Positions 7,849 to 17,574 of a stretch of 64,000 nt of DNA are shown piece after piece (position 1 is the stretch's first letter; every line of letters starts with the position of its first letter). The DNA comes from Mycoavidus cysteinexigens_B (lineage in GTDB: Bacteria; Pseudomonadota; Gammaproteobacteria; Burkholderiales; Burkholderiaceae). The notes under the pieces are model-generated. The model was not told the origin of the DNA. It saw only the letters and a program-made list of their open reading frames with translations, and did no database searches. A program made the translations under genes and the position numbers. The stretch spans positions 172,948 to 236,947 of the forward strand of contig JASSUG010000004.1 in assembly GCA_031963465.1 (NCBI GenBank), in the 5' to 3' direction.

Positions 7849-9780
7849 TTATCCCTCTAGCTGCTCCAAGGCGGCCTGTTCATTAAGCCAGGCACTTTCC
7901 GTTTCCGCCAACTGCGCAGCAATTTCAGCCTGGCGCTTTAAGGCATCGGCCAAACGAACTTTATGCTCGAGTTCATAACTTGCGGGGTCTGCCAACTCGG
8001 CATCAATTAGGTTTTTTTCTTTACCTAAGCGCTGCAACACTTTTTCCAGCTGTGTAATGCGCTGCTGGATCGGCTTTTTCGATTGTATTGCCTGTTGCCG
8101 CAGATCAGCTTGGGCGCGCCGCTCTGCTTTGCGCTCAGCCGTATTGTTGCTGGTTTGCACACGGGTATCGCGATGGTTGTTTAGGCTACGTTTAGCCGCT
8201 GCATCACGCAACAGCCAAGCGCGATAATCATCAAGGTCACCATCAAAAGGTTGCAAACGATGGTTGGCAACGAGCATAAATTGATCGCAGACAGCACGCA
8301 GCAAATGCCGATCGTGCGAAACCACAATCAGGGTGCCATCAAATTGTGCTAAGGCCAAAGTCAGCGCTTCGCGGGTTTCAAGGTCAAGGTGGTTGGTTGG
8401 CTCATCCAGCAACAGCAGATTAGGCTTTAGCCAGATCATCAAAGCCAGTGCCAAGCGGGCTTTTTCGCCACCGGAAAACGGGGCGATGGGCGAGATGGCA
8501 GTGTTGCCACTAAAATTAAAGCTGCCAAGAAAACTACGTAGCTCTTGCTCGCGCGCCTCTGGTGCTAAACGGATTAAGTGCTGCAGCGGTGAATCTGCGT
8601 CGCGTAGCGTTTCCAATTGATGCTGCGCAAAATAGCCAATGCGTAACCCCTTGCCAGTGTGCATCTTGCCAACTAATGGCGGCAGCACGCCAGCGAGAGT
8701 TTTAACTAAGGTTGACTTACCCTGACCATTGGCGCCGAGTAAGCCGATGCGCTGGCCGTTTTGAATCGATAGCGTCAAGTCATTAACGATGGCGACATCG
8801 CGGCTCGCCGAGCGATAGCCACACTGTATGTCATCCAAGGTTAACATCGGATTAGGCGCGGCCCCCGCAGTCCGAAAACTAAAGCTGAAAGGGGAGGCGG
8901 TCTGTACGCTGGCGATTTGCTCCATTTTTTCTAGCGCTTTAACCCGACTTTGGGCTTGACGAGCCTTGCTGGCCTTGGCTTTAAAACGGCTAATAAAACT
9001 TTGCAAATGCGCGATATTGCGCTGCTGTTTGTCGTAAGCGCTTTGTTGTAAGTTGAGTTGCTGCGCGCGCAACAGTTCAAATTGACTGTAATTGCCACCG
9101 TAACGGGTGATTTGCTGCTGGTCGATATGCAGAGTTGACGCACAGACCGCATCTAAAAATTCACGGTCATGTGAAATCACAATCAAGGTGCCCGTATACC
9201 GGTTCAACCAATCTTCGAGCCAAACAATCGCATCTAAATCCAGATGGTTAGTCGGTTCATCGAGTAACAGCAGATCGGAACGGCACATCAGCGCTTGTGC
9301 GAGGTTAAGCCGCATGCGCCAGCCACCGGAGAAATGAGCCACGGATTGCTGAGTTTGCGCCAGCGTAAAACCGAGTCCCAGCAACAGCGCTTGCGCTCTG
9401 GCTGGCGCGGTATATCCATCCGCATCGGCAAAAGCCGCATGCGCATTGCCTTCGGCCAAGCCATCGTGGGCCGCGTGGGCACGCGCAATCTGCGCTTCAA
9501 TCTCACGCAGTACGGTATCGCCATCTAGCGTATAGTCAAGTGCGCTGCGCTCGGTCGCTGGGGTCTCTTGGGCGACGTGGGCAATGCGCCATGATAACGG
9601 CCAAGAGGCGTCTCCGGCATCCGCTTGCAAGGTGCCGCGCAAGACCGCAAAGAGGCTTGATTTGCCCGCTCCATTGGCCCCGACAAGACCGGCTTTTTCG
9701 CCAGGATTGAGGGTAAATGAAGTCTTTTCAAAAAGCGGCTTAACGCCACGGGCTAAGGTAAATTGGTCAAAACGAATCAT
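7849..9780 (-). CDS. ABC-F family ATPase (YheS/Uup-like)
   Basis: A soluble 643-aa protein with two tandem ABC ATPase domains and no membrane segments, as in ABC-F translation factors that act at the ribosomal E site. Domain 1 has Walker A GANGAGKS (about 34-41), an FSGGWRMRLNLA signature and LLLDEPTNHLD. Domain 2 has GANGQGKST, FSGGEKARLALA and a second LLLDEPTNHLD. A linker rich in Lys and Gln joins them, and a charged coiled-coil tail (about 545-640) follows, as in YheS. The cls gene ends 9 bp upstream on the same strand, so read-through from the prmB/cls block is likely. Confidence 0.92.
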   Translation of the reverse strand: MIRFDQFTLARGVKPLFEKTSFTLNPGEKAGLVGANGAGKSSLFAVLRGTLQADAGDASWPLSWRIAHVAQETPATERSALDYTLDGDTVLREIEAQIARAHAAHDGLAEGNAHAAFADADGYTAPARAQALLLGLGFTLAQTQQSVAHFSGGWRMRLNLAQALMCRSDLLLLDEPTNHLDLDAIVWLEDWLNRYTGTLIVISHDREFLDAVCASTLHIDQQQITRYGGNYSQFELLRAQQLNLQQSAYDKQQRNIAHLQSFISRFKAKASKARQAQSRVKALEKMEQIASVQTASPFSFSFRTAGAAPNPMLTLDDIQCGYRSASRDVAIVNDLTLSIQNGQRIGLLGANGQGKSTLVKTLAGVLPPLVGKMHTGKGLRIGYFAQHQLETLRDADSPLQHLIRLAPEAREQELRSFLGSFNFSGNTAISPIAPFSGGEKARLALALMIWLKPNLLLLDEPTNHLDLETREALTLALAQFDGTLIVVSHDRHLLRAVCDQFMLVANHRLQPFDGDLDDYRAWLLRDAAAKRSLNNHRDTRVQTSNNTAERKAERRAQADLRQQAIQSKKPIQQRITQLEKVLQRLGKEKNLIDAELADPASYELEHKVRLADALKRQAEIAAQLAETESAWLNEQAALEQLEG

Positions 9781-9789
9781 GCCTATACA

Positions 9790-11235
9790 CTATAAAATCG
9801 GGGAAAAAAGCCGCGCAACATGCATTACGGTGCGCCGCCAAGCGGGAGCTCTTGTATATTCAGCTAACTCTACGGTCTCAGCCAAGGCAAAATCTGCCTT
9901 AAGCATTGTATTAACTGCAGTAGCAAAGGTAGAGTCAAGGGTTAATAGCATGAGCTCAAAATTAAGTCGGAAAGAGCGATGATCTAGATTCGCACTGCCG
10001 ATGGCGGCAGCGGTTTCGTCAATCAGCAGCACTTTCTGATGCACAAAACCAGGCCGGTAACGCAATACCTTGATCCCAGCCCGTACAGCATCATAGGCAT
10101 ACAGCGTAGACGCCTCGAAAACCACCGCATGATCACTGCATGCTGGAATCAAAATGCGCACATCGAGGCCGCGCAAGACGGCTAGTCTGAGGGCGGCAAA
10201 TAAAGCCTCATCAGGCACAAAGTAGGGCGTGCTGATCCAGATTCGGTGGCGGGCGGTATTGATCAACTCAATACAAAATAACAAATAGGTTTCAGAAGGA
10301 TCTGCTGGACCGCTTGGCATCACCAGACACTGCATACCTGCCGCCAGCGGCGTGCGGGACTTGGCTGGCTCAAGCACCGGAAATTGTTGAGTGGCCCAAT
10401 ACCAGTCTTCGATAAAAACAGCTTGAATATCTTTAACGGCGGGCCCAAGGATGTCAATATGTGTATCGCGCCATGGCGAAAGCGGTGGCTCTTCGCCAAG
10501 ATATTCAACGCCAACATTATGGCCACCGATAAAAGCGCGTTCACCATCGACTACCACCAGCTTGCGATGGTTGCGGAAATTCAGTTGAAAACGATTCAAG
10601 AAACGCCGTGCGGCAAATTGATAGACCTCGATGCCGCCGGCTTTTAAGCTATCGGTATACTGCCGTGGTAGCTCATAGCTGCCAATCCCATCGTACAGAA
10701 AATAAACCCGCACGCCAGTGGCTGCTTTGTCCAATAAAATATCTTTTAGCTGCTGCCCAAGGCGGTCATCACGCACCACAAAAAACTGCACCATCACATA
10801 GTGGGTGGCGCGCTCAATCGCCGCAAAAATCGCCGCAAAAGTTGCTTCGCCATTGATCAGCAAGCGAACTTGATTGCCTTCTGTAAAGGGCCTCTGAGCT
10901 AATTTGGTCAACGCAGTAAGTGTATGCTGATTTAAACCATCCGTCCGGTGATGCTCAGGCCTTTGATCAAGTGCGCTAGTCGCGATTTTTTGCGGTGCCT
11001 GACGGCGCATTTGCCGATTACACAGCCGCCGTGCATTGACATACCCGGTAAACCGGCTATGGCCTAAAAAAAGATAAGGAATCAGCGTGATATAAGGCGC
11101 GGCGACCAATGACACGGCCCATGCTACCGCCCCTTGCGAAGTACGGGCATGCCGAATCGCATGAAAAGCCGCCAGCACCCCCAACAACTGAATGAGGGCA
11201 ATGAGTGTCCCAATTCCCAATAAATTGAGCAGCAT
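9790..11235 (-). CDS. cls: Cardiolipin synthase (phospholipase D type)
   Basis: Makes cardiolipin by transferring a phosphatidyl group between two phosphatidylglycerols at the inner membrane. Two N-terminal transmembrane helices (PLDNc region) are followed by two HKD catalytic motifs. The first is HRKLVVVDGERAFIGGHN near residue 222 and the second is HQKVLLIDETAAAIGSAN near 400. The 481-aa length fits ClsA. Its ATG shares a nucleotide with the prmB stop (TAATG), so translation is coupled to prmB. Confidence 0.93.
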   Translation of the reverse strand: MLLNLLGIGTLIALIQLLGVLAAFHAIRHARTSQGAVAWAVSLVAAPYITLIPYLFLGHSRFTGYVNARRLCNRQMRRQAPQKIATSALDQRPEHHRTDGLNQHTLTALTKLAQRPFTEGNQVRLLINGEATFAAIFAAIERATHYVMVQFFVVRDDRLGQQLKDILLDKAATGVRVYFLYDGIGSYELPRQYTDSLKAGGIEVYQFAARRFLNRFQLNFRNHRKLVVVDGERAFIGGHNVGVEYLGEEPPLSPWRDTHIDILGPAVKDIQAVFIEDWYWATQQFPVLEPAKSRTPLAAGMQCLVMPSGPADPSETYLLFCIELINTARHRIWISTPYFVPDEALFAALRLAVLRGLDVRILIPACSDHAVVFEASTLYAYDAVRAGIKVLRYRPGFVHQKVLLIDETAAAIGSANLDHRSFRLNFELMLLTLDSTFATAVNTMLKADFALAETVELAEYTRAPAWRRTVMHVARLFSPIL

Positions 11236-12122
11236 TAGGCGTTTAAATCAGCCGCATTGAGCATAAAAACAAAATCATCCCCGGCACTGGTGGTGAGCCA
11301 ATTGAGATTGAGCGTACTGAACGCTGCTTCTGCGTATGCCCGCTCATGCCCAGTCTCAATGATCAACATACCATGAGGTGTCAGCCATTGCCGCGCCCCG
11401 TCAACAATGCGACGCACAATATCCATGCCATCGCTGCCGCCCGCTAACGCAAGCCGCGGCTCATGTTGATATTCAGCCGGCAACTCGTGCATTGATGCCT
11501 CATTCACATAGGGCGGATTGGCGATAATTAAATCATAGCGGCGCTGTGCTGGCAGTGGCGCATACAGGTCGCCCTGGTACAGCTTAAGGCGCGCATTCAA
11601 CTTATACGTAGCAACATTGCGCTGAGCCACGGCCAGCGCATCCGCCGATAGCTCAACCGCATCCACTTTAGCCTCAGCAAAAGTCTCTGCCGCGAGAATC
11701 GCCAGACAGCCGGAGCCGGTGCATAAATCAAGCACGGTCTCGACAGGTTGGGTTTCATCCAGCCACGGCGCGAATCTTTCTTGCAATAATTCAGCAATCA
11801 GCGAGCGCGGCACAATCACTCGCTCATCCACATAAAATTGATAGCCATGCAGCCAGGCTTCACGCGTAATGTAAGCCGCCGGTACGCGCTCATTGACACG
11901 CCGCTCAAGCACCTGTAAAAGCGCCGCAATCTCGGTCTCAAGCAAGTGCGCATCTAAAAAAGGCGCTAGCATATCAAGCGGCAAATGCAGTGTATGTAAA
12001 ATCAAATAAGCCGCTTCATCATAGGCATTGGTACTGCCATGCCCAAACGACAACTTGGCTTCATTAAAACGCGATACAGCATAACGCAACAGGTCGCGCA
12101 CAGTCAGAAATGGGGGCTGCAT
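11235..12122 (-). CDS. prmB: Ribosomal protein uL3 glutamine methyltransferase PrmB
   Basis: A class I SAM-dependent methyltransferase that N5-methylates a glutamine of ribosomal protein L3. The SAM loop VLDLCTGSGCLAILAAE and the substrate-glutamine motif NPPYV (near residue 203) are present. The N-terminal helical region contains FGHGSTNAYDEAAYL, typical of PrmB rather than PrmC. Length 295 aa. It sits 13 bp downstream of dapE and overlaps cls by one nucleotide, continuing the dap operon. Confidence 0.92.
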   Translation of the reverse strand: MQPPFLTVRDLLRYAVSRFNEAKLSFGHGSTNAYDEAAYLILHTLHLPLDMLAPFLDAHLLETEIAALLQVLERRVNERVPAAYITREAWLHGYQFYVDERVIVPRSLIAELLQERFAPWLDETQPVETVLDLCTGSGCLAILAAETFAEAKVDAVELSADALAVAQRNVATYKLNARLKLYQGDLYAPLPAQRRYDLIIANPPYVNEASMHELPAEYQHEPRLALAGGSDGMDIVRRIVDGARQWLTPHGMLIIETGHERAYAEAAFSTLNLNWLTTSAGDDFVFMLNAADLNA

Positions 12123-12135
12123 GGGATGAATCTTC

Positions 12136-13281
12136 CTAAATTATCAGTTGGGTAAGCACGCTAAAATAAATATTTTTTAGAGGCTCAATATGGTTCAGAG
12201 GGATGAACTCATTGATTTGATGAATGCTCTCATTGCTCGGCCCAAATTCAATCACCTGGTCGCAAATCCGGGCGATAAAGCGGCCATCCGAGGTGCCACC
12301 GGTGGTAGAGAGCTCGGCTTGGACGCCGGTTTCATGTTTAATTGCTTGCATCAGTGCGTTTGATAACGTACCTGACGGTGTCAGGAAGGGTTCACCACTG
12401 AGCTGCCAGTCAAGGGTGTATTCTTTACCCTGTTTAAGCCCATGCGCATCAAGCATAGCGTGGACACGCTGTGTGAGCGTGTCAGCGGTGCTGGAGGTTG
12501 AAAAACGGAAGTTAAAATCAACCGTTACCTTGCCCGGCGTCACATTGGTAGCGCCCACCCCGGCATGAATATTTGAAATCTGCCAACTCGTTGGCGGAAA
12601 ATATGCATTGCCGCGATCCCATTCGGTCGCAACCAGTTGCGCGAGCACGGGCGCTAACAGATGGACTGGATTGCATTGCGGATAAGCGATATGCCCTTGA
12701 CGGCCGAATACCGTTAGCGTGCCTGATAATGAACCGCGCCGGCCATTTTTGAGTGTGTCGCCCAGCTGTTTGCCGCTGGTGGGTTCGCCGACAATGCAAT
12801 AATCGAGCCGTTCACCGCGCGCGCGTAAGTGCTCAACGACCTTTACCGTGCCGTCGGTGGCTGGACCTTCTTCATCACTGGTCAGCAAAAATGCCAGCGA
12901 TCCAGTATGAGTCGGGTGTGCTGCAACAAATTCTTCAGCGGCTACCACAAACGCTGCGAGCGAAGTTTTCATGTCGACTGCGCCCCGGCCGTATAGTATG
13001 CCATCGCGTTGGGTCGGCGTAAACGGAGGGGACTGCCATGCATGCAATGGGCCGGGCGGCACAACATCAGTATGGCCCGCAAAGACCAGCAACTTGCCCG
13101 CCTCAGCGGCGACGCCACGGCGCACCGCCCAAAGATTGGTGGTTTCACCCGCGGTAATGGTTTCGCAAACAAAGCCCACTTGTTTAAGGCGCGTGGCAAT
13201 CAGCGCCTGACAGCCTGCGTCATTTGGCGTGACTGAGGCACGGGCGATCAATTCTTCAGCAAGGGCAAGCGTGATAGACAT
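12136..13281 (-). CDS. dapE: Succinyl-diaminopimelate desuccinylase DapE
   Basis: A cytosolic M20-family dizinc hydrolase that removes succinate from N-succinyl-LL-diaminopimelate in lysine and peptidoglycan synthesis. Metal ligands and catalytic residues are visible in FAGHTDVVPPG, the DMKTSLAAFV block, SDEEGPATDGT, and the C-terminal EFGPSNESIHQINE. GGTSDGRFI is also conserved. At 381 aa it is complete. It is downstream of dapD and the ArsC-like gene on the same strand, in the order normal for Burkholderiales. Confidence 0.95.
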   Translation of the reverse strand: MSITLALAEELIARASVTPNDAGCQALIATRLKQVGFVCETITAGETTNLWAVRRGVAAEAGKLLVFAGHTDVVPPGPLHAWQSPPFTPTQRDGILYGRGAVDMKTSLAAFVVAAEEFVAAHPTHTGSLAFLLTSDEEGPATDGTVKVVEHLRARGERLDYCIVGEPTSGKQLGDTLKNGRRGSLSGTLTVFGRQGHIAYPQCNPVHLLAPVLAQLVATEWDRGNAYFPPTSWQISNIHAGVGATNVTPGKVTVDFNFRFSTSSTADTLTQRVHAMLDAHGLKQGKEYTLDWQLSGEPFLTPSGTLSNALMQAIKHETGVQAELSTTGGTSDGRFIARICDQVIEFGPSNESIHQINEFIPLNHIEPLKNIYFSVLTQLII

Positions 13282-13393
13282 TTTTGGTTTTAATCAATCA
13301 GGTCAAAGAGCGGCCAGAATCCCGACCGCCTTATAAAATTAATTGTATTAATAATCAGCTACTTGAAGGCTTTTATTCAAGCAATAAATAGAA

Positions 13394-13753
13394 TTAACTC
13401 GGGTTAAAAAAAGCACCATATACATCGGCTGAAAAGCCCACGGCCTGAACCCGATCATTGACTACCAGCACCGGGCGTTTAATCACCGAAGGGCTGTTCA
13501 CCATCAACTTTAACATGCTCTCTTTATCTGCTGCAGTGGCCTTCACCTCGTCAGATAGCGTGCGCCATGTCGTACCACGGCGATTGAGCAACATATCCAG
13601 GGCCACGTCCTGCAGCCAGTTGCCTAATATGGCTTGACTGACACCGGCTTTTTTAAAATCATGGAATTGATACTGAATACCTTGCGCATCGAGCCATAGA
13701 CGGGCTTTTTTCACCGTTTCACAATTTGGAATGCCATACATAACGATGTTCAT
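13394..13753 (-). CDS. ArsC/Spx-family protein (YffB-like)
   Basis: 119 aa with a thioredoxin-like fold of the arsenate reductase/Spx family. The single N-terminal cysteine lies in YGIPNCETVKKAR. The second cysteine of Spx (CXXC) and the trailing arginine pattern of true ArsC are not evident. The conserved KRPVLVVND is present as VIKRPVLVVNDR. A gene of this family between dapD and dapE is a recurrent Burkholderiales and gamma-proteobacterial arrangement (yffB-dapE). The dapD stop and this start overlap by 4 nt. Its function is not established, and arsenate reduction should not be assumed. Confidence 0.85.
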   Translation of the reverse strand: MNIVMYGIPNCETVKKARLWLDAQGIQYQFHDFKKAGVSQAILGNWLQDVALDMLLNRRGTTWRTLSDEVKATAADKESMLKLMVNSPSVIKRPVLVVNDRVQAVGFSADVYGAFFNPS

Positions 13754-14592
13754 GCATCTTCTCTTAACAGCTCGTTAAGCGCTGTTTTAGCACGTGTTTT
13801 TGCATCCACTTTCTTAACAATAATAGCGGCGTATAAACTATAGCGGCCATCTGACGAAGGTAAATTACCCGGCACCACCACTGAGCCAGGCGGGACCCGG
13901 CCGTATAGGACTTCACCCGTCTCACGATCATAAACCTTGGTGCTTTGACCAATAAAGACCCCCATCGAGAGCACTGAATTCTCGCCCACAATCACGCCTT
14001 CTACAACTTCCGAGCGCGCTCCAATAAAACAATTATCTTCAATAATAACTGGGTTTGCTTGCAACGGCTCAAGCACGCCGCCAATGCCAGCCCCGCCCGA
14101 GATATGCACGTTTTTGCCAATTTGCGCACACGAACCTACGGTAGCCCAGGTATCGATCATACTGCCTTCATCAACATACGCACCGATATTCACATAGGAA
14201 GGCATCAGCACCACATTTTTGGCAATAAATGCACCCCGCCGCGCAAGCGCCGGCGGCACCACCCGAAAACCGCCAGCAGCAAAATCATCTGCCGAATACG
14301 CGGCGAATTTGCTTGGCACTTTGTCATAAAATTGAGTGTATCCGCCGGCGACGGGCGCATTATCGGTCAGCCGAAAGGATAGCAAGACCGCTTTTTTCAG
14401 CCACTGATGGACCTCCCAGCCACCGCCGGTGGGCGCTGAAGGGCGTTTAGAAGCGATTCTTAAGTCACCTTTATCCAGCTTGTCAAGCACATGCTCAATG
14501 GCTTCGCGTACTTCGGCGCAGGCTGATTTGGGGGAAAGTTCAGCACGGTTTTCCCATGCACCATCGATAATAGCTTGGAGTTGTTCCGACAT
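13750..14592 (-). CDS. dapD: Tetrahydrodipicolinate N-succinyltransferase DapD
   Basis: Transfers succinyl from succinyl-CoA to tetrahydrodipicolinate in the lysine/DAP pathway. The protein is a trimeric left-handed beta-helix; hexapeptide-repeat wording runs from VVPPALARRGAFIAKNVVLM to GENSVLSMGVFIGQSTKV. The ORF extends 48 codons further upstream into the dapC tail, but the family starts at MSEQLQAIIDGAWENR, so I place the ATG at 14592 (280 aa; E. coli 274). The gap to dapC is 28 bp, and the 3' end overlaps the ArsC-like gene by 4 nt. Confidence 0.95.
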   Translation of the reverse strand: MSEQLQAIIDGAWENRAELSPKSACAEVREAIEHVLDKLDKGDLRIASKRPSAPTGGGWEVHQWLKKAVLLSFRLTDNAPVAGGYTQFYDKVPSKFAAYSADDFAAGGFRVVPPALARRGAFIAKNVVLMPSYVNIGAYVDEGSMIDTWATVGSCAQIGKNVHISGGAGIGGVLEPLQANPVIIEDNCFIGARSEVVEGVIVGENSVLSMGVFIGQSTKVYDRETGEVLYGRVPPGSVVVPGNLPSSDGRYSLYAAIIVKKVDAKTRAKTALNELLREDA

Positions 14593-14620
14593 AAAAATAA
14601 AAAAAGAAAGTTTAGACTTG

Positions 14621-15826
14621 TTAAATCTGTTTAAGCCCTTGGCAAAACGCAACAATCCTTTGTGCTCCTGCCAAACACTCATCCAGTTCTGCCACCAACG
14701 CAAGCCGCACATAATTACGGCCTGGATTGACACCACCTACATCACGCCCTAAGTAGCTACCCGGTAAAACCGTCACATTGTATTCAGTAAAAAGACGCTG
14801 CGCGAATTCTGTGTCATTCACCCCCAATCCGTCAACGCGTGCCCACAGATAAAACCCGGCATCCGGCATCTGCACATCCAGCACCTCAGCTAACAAGGGC
14901 ATCACGGCCTGGAACTTATGGCGGTATTTTGCGCGGTTTTCACGCACATGCGCTTCATCGCTCCAAGCCGCCATACTGGCCGCTTGTACCGCTGGATTTA
15001 AGGCGCAGCCATGATACGTGCGATAGCGTATAAATTGTTTCAGCAGCGCCGCATCGCCGGCGACAAAGCCCGAGCGCAGACCGGGCACATTCGAGCGTTT
15101 AGATAGGCTAGAAAGCACCAGCAACCGCTCAAAGCCACGGCCCAGAAGGTGCGCCGCTTGCAAGCCACCCAGTGGCGGCTGAGCGTCATCGAAATAAATT
15201 TCTGAATAACATTCATCGGCGGCAATCACAAAGCCATAGCGCTCAGAATAGTCAAATACTCTACGCCAATCTTCAAGGCTCAAGACCGCCCCCGTTGGAT
15301 TACCTGGCGAACACAGGTAGAGTAACTGCGTGCGCGCCCACACCTCCGCCGGTACCGTAGTATAGTCGCAGGCAAACCGATTAGGCGCGCTAGCCGTTAC
15401 GAAATACGGCTGGGCTCCCGCCAATAGCGCCGCGCCTTCATAAATCTGATAAAACGGGTTAGGACAGATGACCAGCGCGCCTGGGCGGCTGCTATCGATC
15501 ACTGTTTGTGCCAGCGAAAAAAGCGCCTCGCGTGAGCCCGCTACGGGCAATACTTCAGTGCCTTCAGCCACCGAGGTCAACTGATAACGCGCTTGCAACC
15601 AGGCCGCCAGCACCTGTCTTAGCTCTGCTGAACCCACGGTAGATGGATAGCTTGCCAGCCCGCTTAATGCATTAATCAATGCGTCCTTGATAAATTGTGG
15701 TGTAGGATGCTTAGGTTCACCCATGCCAAAACTGATCGGTGTTAGCGATGCTGGCATAATATCGGCAAACAGCCGCCGCAGCTTTTCAAACGGATAGGGC
15801 TGTAATTTATTGAGAAGAGGATTCAC
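14621..15826 (-). CDS. dapC: N-succinyldiaminopimelate aminotransferase DapC
   Basis: A class I/II PLP aminotransferase converting N-succinyl-2-amino-6-oxopimelate to N-succinyl-LL-DAP. The N-terminus MNPLLNKLQPYPFEKLRRL is typical of betaproteobacterial DapC. The PLP-binding lysine is in SSLSKRSNVPGLRSGF, preceded by the AADECYSEIYFD block, with the C-terminal arginine in NYVRLALV. Length 401 aa. It is the first gene of the dapC-dapD-ArsC-dapE-prmB-cls run. The promoter would lie in the roughly 175-bp gap to the divergent EamA gene. Confidence 0.93.
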   Translation of the reverse strand: MNPLLNKLQPYPFEKLRRLFADIMPASLTPISFGMGEPKHPTPQFIKDALINALSGLASYPSTVGSAELRQVLAAWLQARYQLTSVAEGTEVLPVAGSREALFSLAQTVIDSSRPGALVICPNPFYQIYEGAALLAGAQPYFVTASAPNRFACDYTTVPAEVWARTQLLYLCSPGNPTGAVLSLEDWRRVFDYSERYGFVIAADECYSEIYFDDAQPPLGGLQAAHLLGRGFERLLVLSSLSKRSNVPGLRSGFVAGDAALLKQFIRYRTYHGCALNPAVQAASMAAWSDEAHVRENRAKYRHKFQAVMPLLAEVLDVQMPDAGFYLWARVDGLGVNDTEFAQRLFTEYNVTVLPGSYLGRDVGGVNPGRNYVRLALVAELDECLAGAQRIVAFCQGLKQI

Positions 15827-16001
15827 GTCAAGGGTCTTGCAGGCGAAATTAAAAAAGGCTGATCAATTTAAGCTCAAGATTGTAGGGCAAAAACGCACGA
15901 GCGAAAGCACAAGGCGTAGCTTAAGCATTACTTGCACAACCAAGATAAATAGAGCAAACCATAAAAATTTTGTAAAAAAACAGACCACACAGAAAGGCAA
16001 T

Positions 16002-16979
16002 ATGAATTTAAACGTAAACGGAGAGGGACACTCACCCCTATTGTCCCATAGTAGGCAAACTTTGCCAGCACTGGCTATTTTATTAGGCGCATCCGTTTGG
16101 GGCGTGATTTGGTATCCGCTGCGGCTGTTAGCCGCGCTCGGCATCTCTGGCACGCTGGCGGGTGCATTAGTGAGCTTGGCTACCTGCGTATTTTTAGCCG
16201 TTGTATTTTGGCGCTCCTTATCCACCGCGCTACGCTCAATCTGGTCAAATTCGCTCGCTCTTTCTAGATACGATGCCTGTTTACTGCTGGCCGCGCTGGC
16301 GCTGGCAGGCGGCGTGACAAATGTCGGCTTCGTGTGGGGCACGATTCATGGGCAAGTCATGCGGGTCATGCTGTTATTTTACTTATCGCCGGCCTGGACC
16401 GTCTTTTTAGCACACTGGCTATTGCATGAGCGTTTAAATTTAGCCGATATAGCGACTGCACTCTTATCGTTAGCCGGTGCCATGCTAATGCTGTGGTCTC
16501 CTGAGCTTGGCCTACCGCTGCCAGCCGATCTGGCTGAATGGGCCGGACTGATCGCGGGTATCGGCTTTGCGCTGCAAAATGTACTGTCCCGCAAAATGAG
16601 TCATGCCTTACCCACCTTACCGGCCCAGCTACGCACAGCAACCGTATTTGCGGGCGGGGTTTTAATTGGCTTAGCATCGCTCGTGCTTGAGCCTATTTCG
16701 CTTGACCGCCTACCACTCGCACCGCCCGTATTAAGCCATGCGTTGCTCCTAATCATCGGCCTGGGCGCGGTGCTGGCATTAAACAATATGCTGGTGCAAT
16801 ACGGCATACAGCGCGTCGCAGCAAACCGCGCAGCCCTCATTATGCTCTTTGAAATTGTGATCACCGCGCTATCTGTCTGGTGGCTGACGGGCGAAATGCC
16901 TGGGCCGCGCGAGTGGAGTGGAGCGAGTTGTATTATTGTGGCGACGCTGCTATCAAGTTGGATTCATCGGCGGCGCTAA
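16002..16979 (+). CDS. EamA-family drug/metabolite transporter
   Basis: About ten transmembrane helices formed by two EamA repeats place this in the DMT superfamily of inner-membrane exporters. The first begins ALAILLGASVWGVIWYPLR; the second is around 165-310 and contains ALNNMLVQYGIQRVAANRAA. The open frame begins much earlier (15810), overlapping dapC, but AGAAAGG just before the ATG at 16002 marks the likely start (325 aa). The substrate is unknown; relatives export amino acids or nucleobases. A strong terminator-like hairpin follows. Confidence 0.85.
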   Translation: MNLNVNGEGHSPLLSHSRQTLPALAILLGASVWGVIWYPLRLLAALGISGTLAGALVSLATCVFLAVVFWRSLSTALRSIWSNSLALSRYDACLLLAALALAGGVTNVGFVWGTIHGQVMRVMLLFYLSPAWTVFLAHWLLHERLNLADIATALLSLAGAMLMLWSPELGLPLPADLAEWAGLIAGIGFALQNVLSRKMSHALPTLPAQLRTATVFAGGVLIGLASLVLEPISLDRLPLAPPVLSHALLLIIGLGAVLALNNMLVQYGIQRVAANRAALIMLFEIVITALSVWWLTGEMPGPREWSGASCIIVATLLSSWIHRRR

Positions 16980-17016
16980 TCAACCCATAGCAGCATTCAA
17001 CCATTCAACCCATAGC

Positions 17017-17050
17017 AGCATTGGTGCGACGCACCAATGCTGGCGCATTT
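17017..17050 (+). terminator. Intrinsic terminator after the EamA gene
   Basis: A perfect inverted repeat of 12 bp around a single central base (17017-17041) contains GCATTGGTGCG and its complement. A short T-rich stretch (ATTTTT from about 17046) follows. It lies 38 bp past the EamA stop. Just before it, a 17-bp sequence beginning CAACCCATAGC is repeated directly (16981 and 17006). Confidence 0.65.
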
Positions 17051-17163
17051 TTATACAAAAATAGCACCTTACTTAGACCTTTTTTAAATTTTTCAGTGCC
17101 GCGATGCATTTTTGGAAAAGGTACTAAATCATCGTCATTTTTTATATCGTTGCTCCTTAAATC

Positions 17164-17191
17164 TTGACAAAGATTTTCAATAGATTATCTT
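17164..17191 (+). promoter_or_regulatory. Probable sigma-70 promoter upstream of the DUF1127 gene
   Basis: A consensus TTGACA (17164-17169) is followed after 16 nt by TATCTT (17186-17191, four of six matches to TATAAT). It lies 165 nt before the DUF1127 start and would give a long A/T-rich leader. This is the only notable signal in the 376-bp gap besides the terminator. Confidence 0.45.
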
Positions 17192-17355
17192 AGAAAACCC
17201 CAATTGATTTTGTTTGGTCCAACACTAGCCAAATAAAAGGAGGGGGGAAATAGATTTTTTTGAGCTCTTAGCCTTATCTAGCTTAGAGTTTACGATTTTC
17301 TGGACTTTACGTTTTTAAACCAGACTGTTTATTAATAGCTAAATCGGGGATTAAT

Positions 17356-17574
17356 ATGGTTGATTTTATGCGTTTAGGAGTAAAGATACTCAAAATATTG
17401 CAAAATGAGTGGCGTATTGCTTGTACCCGCTCAGCATTGAGTGCACTAGATGATGAAGCATTAAAAGATAGTGGGCTAACGCGGGTGCAAATATGGCAAA
17501 CGGAGGAAACCCCGTGCTTACACAAGTGCTCAAAAAGCTATCCTTATCACCATCGTAGGATGAACCAAGAGTAA
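17356..17574 (+). CDS. Small DUF1127-domain protein
   Basis: The 72-aa product carries the arginine/leucine pattern of DUF1127, with ALSALDDEALKDSGLTR at about residues 26-42 matching the family's 'L..LDDr.LkDIGLtR' signature. The C-terminal 25 residues with three cysteine/histidine-rich turns are not part of the usual domain. A GGGGA run lies just before the ATG at 17356. Members elsewhere are small, often RNA-binding or stress-linked proteins; the role here is unknown. The gene stands alone between the EamA terminator and smc. Confidence 0.6.
   Translation: MVDFMRLGVKILKILQNEWRIACTRSALSALDDEALKDSGLTRVQIWQTEETPCLHKCSKSYPYHHRRMNQE

Noticed and set aside
13394..13753. Reading the ArsC-like gene as arsenate resistance
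   Set aside because: No ars genes are nearby, the catalytic residues of true ArsC are not evident, and the position inside the dap operon fits the YffB-like branch.
14593..14736. 48-codon upstream extension of dapD
   Set aside because: It lies within the dapC 3' end in another frame, and the family starts at MSEQLQ.
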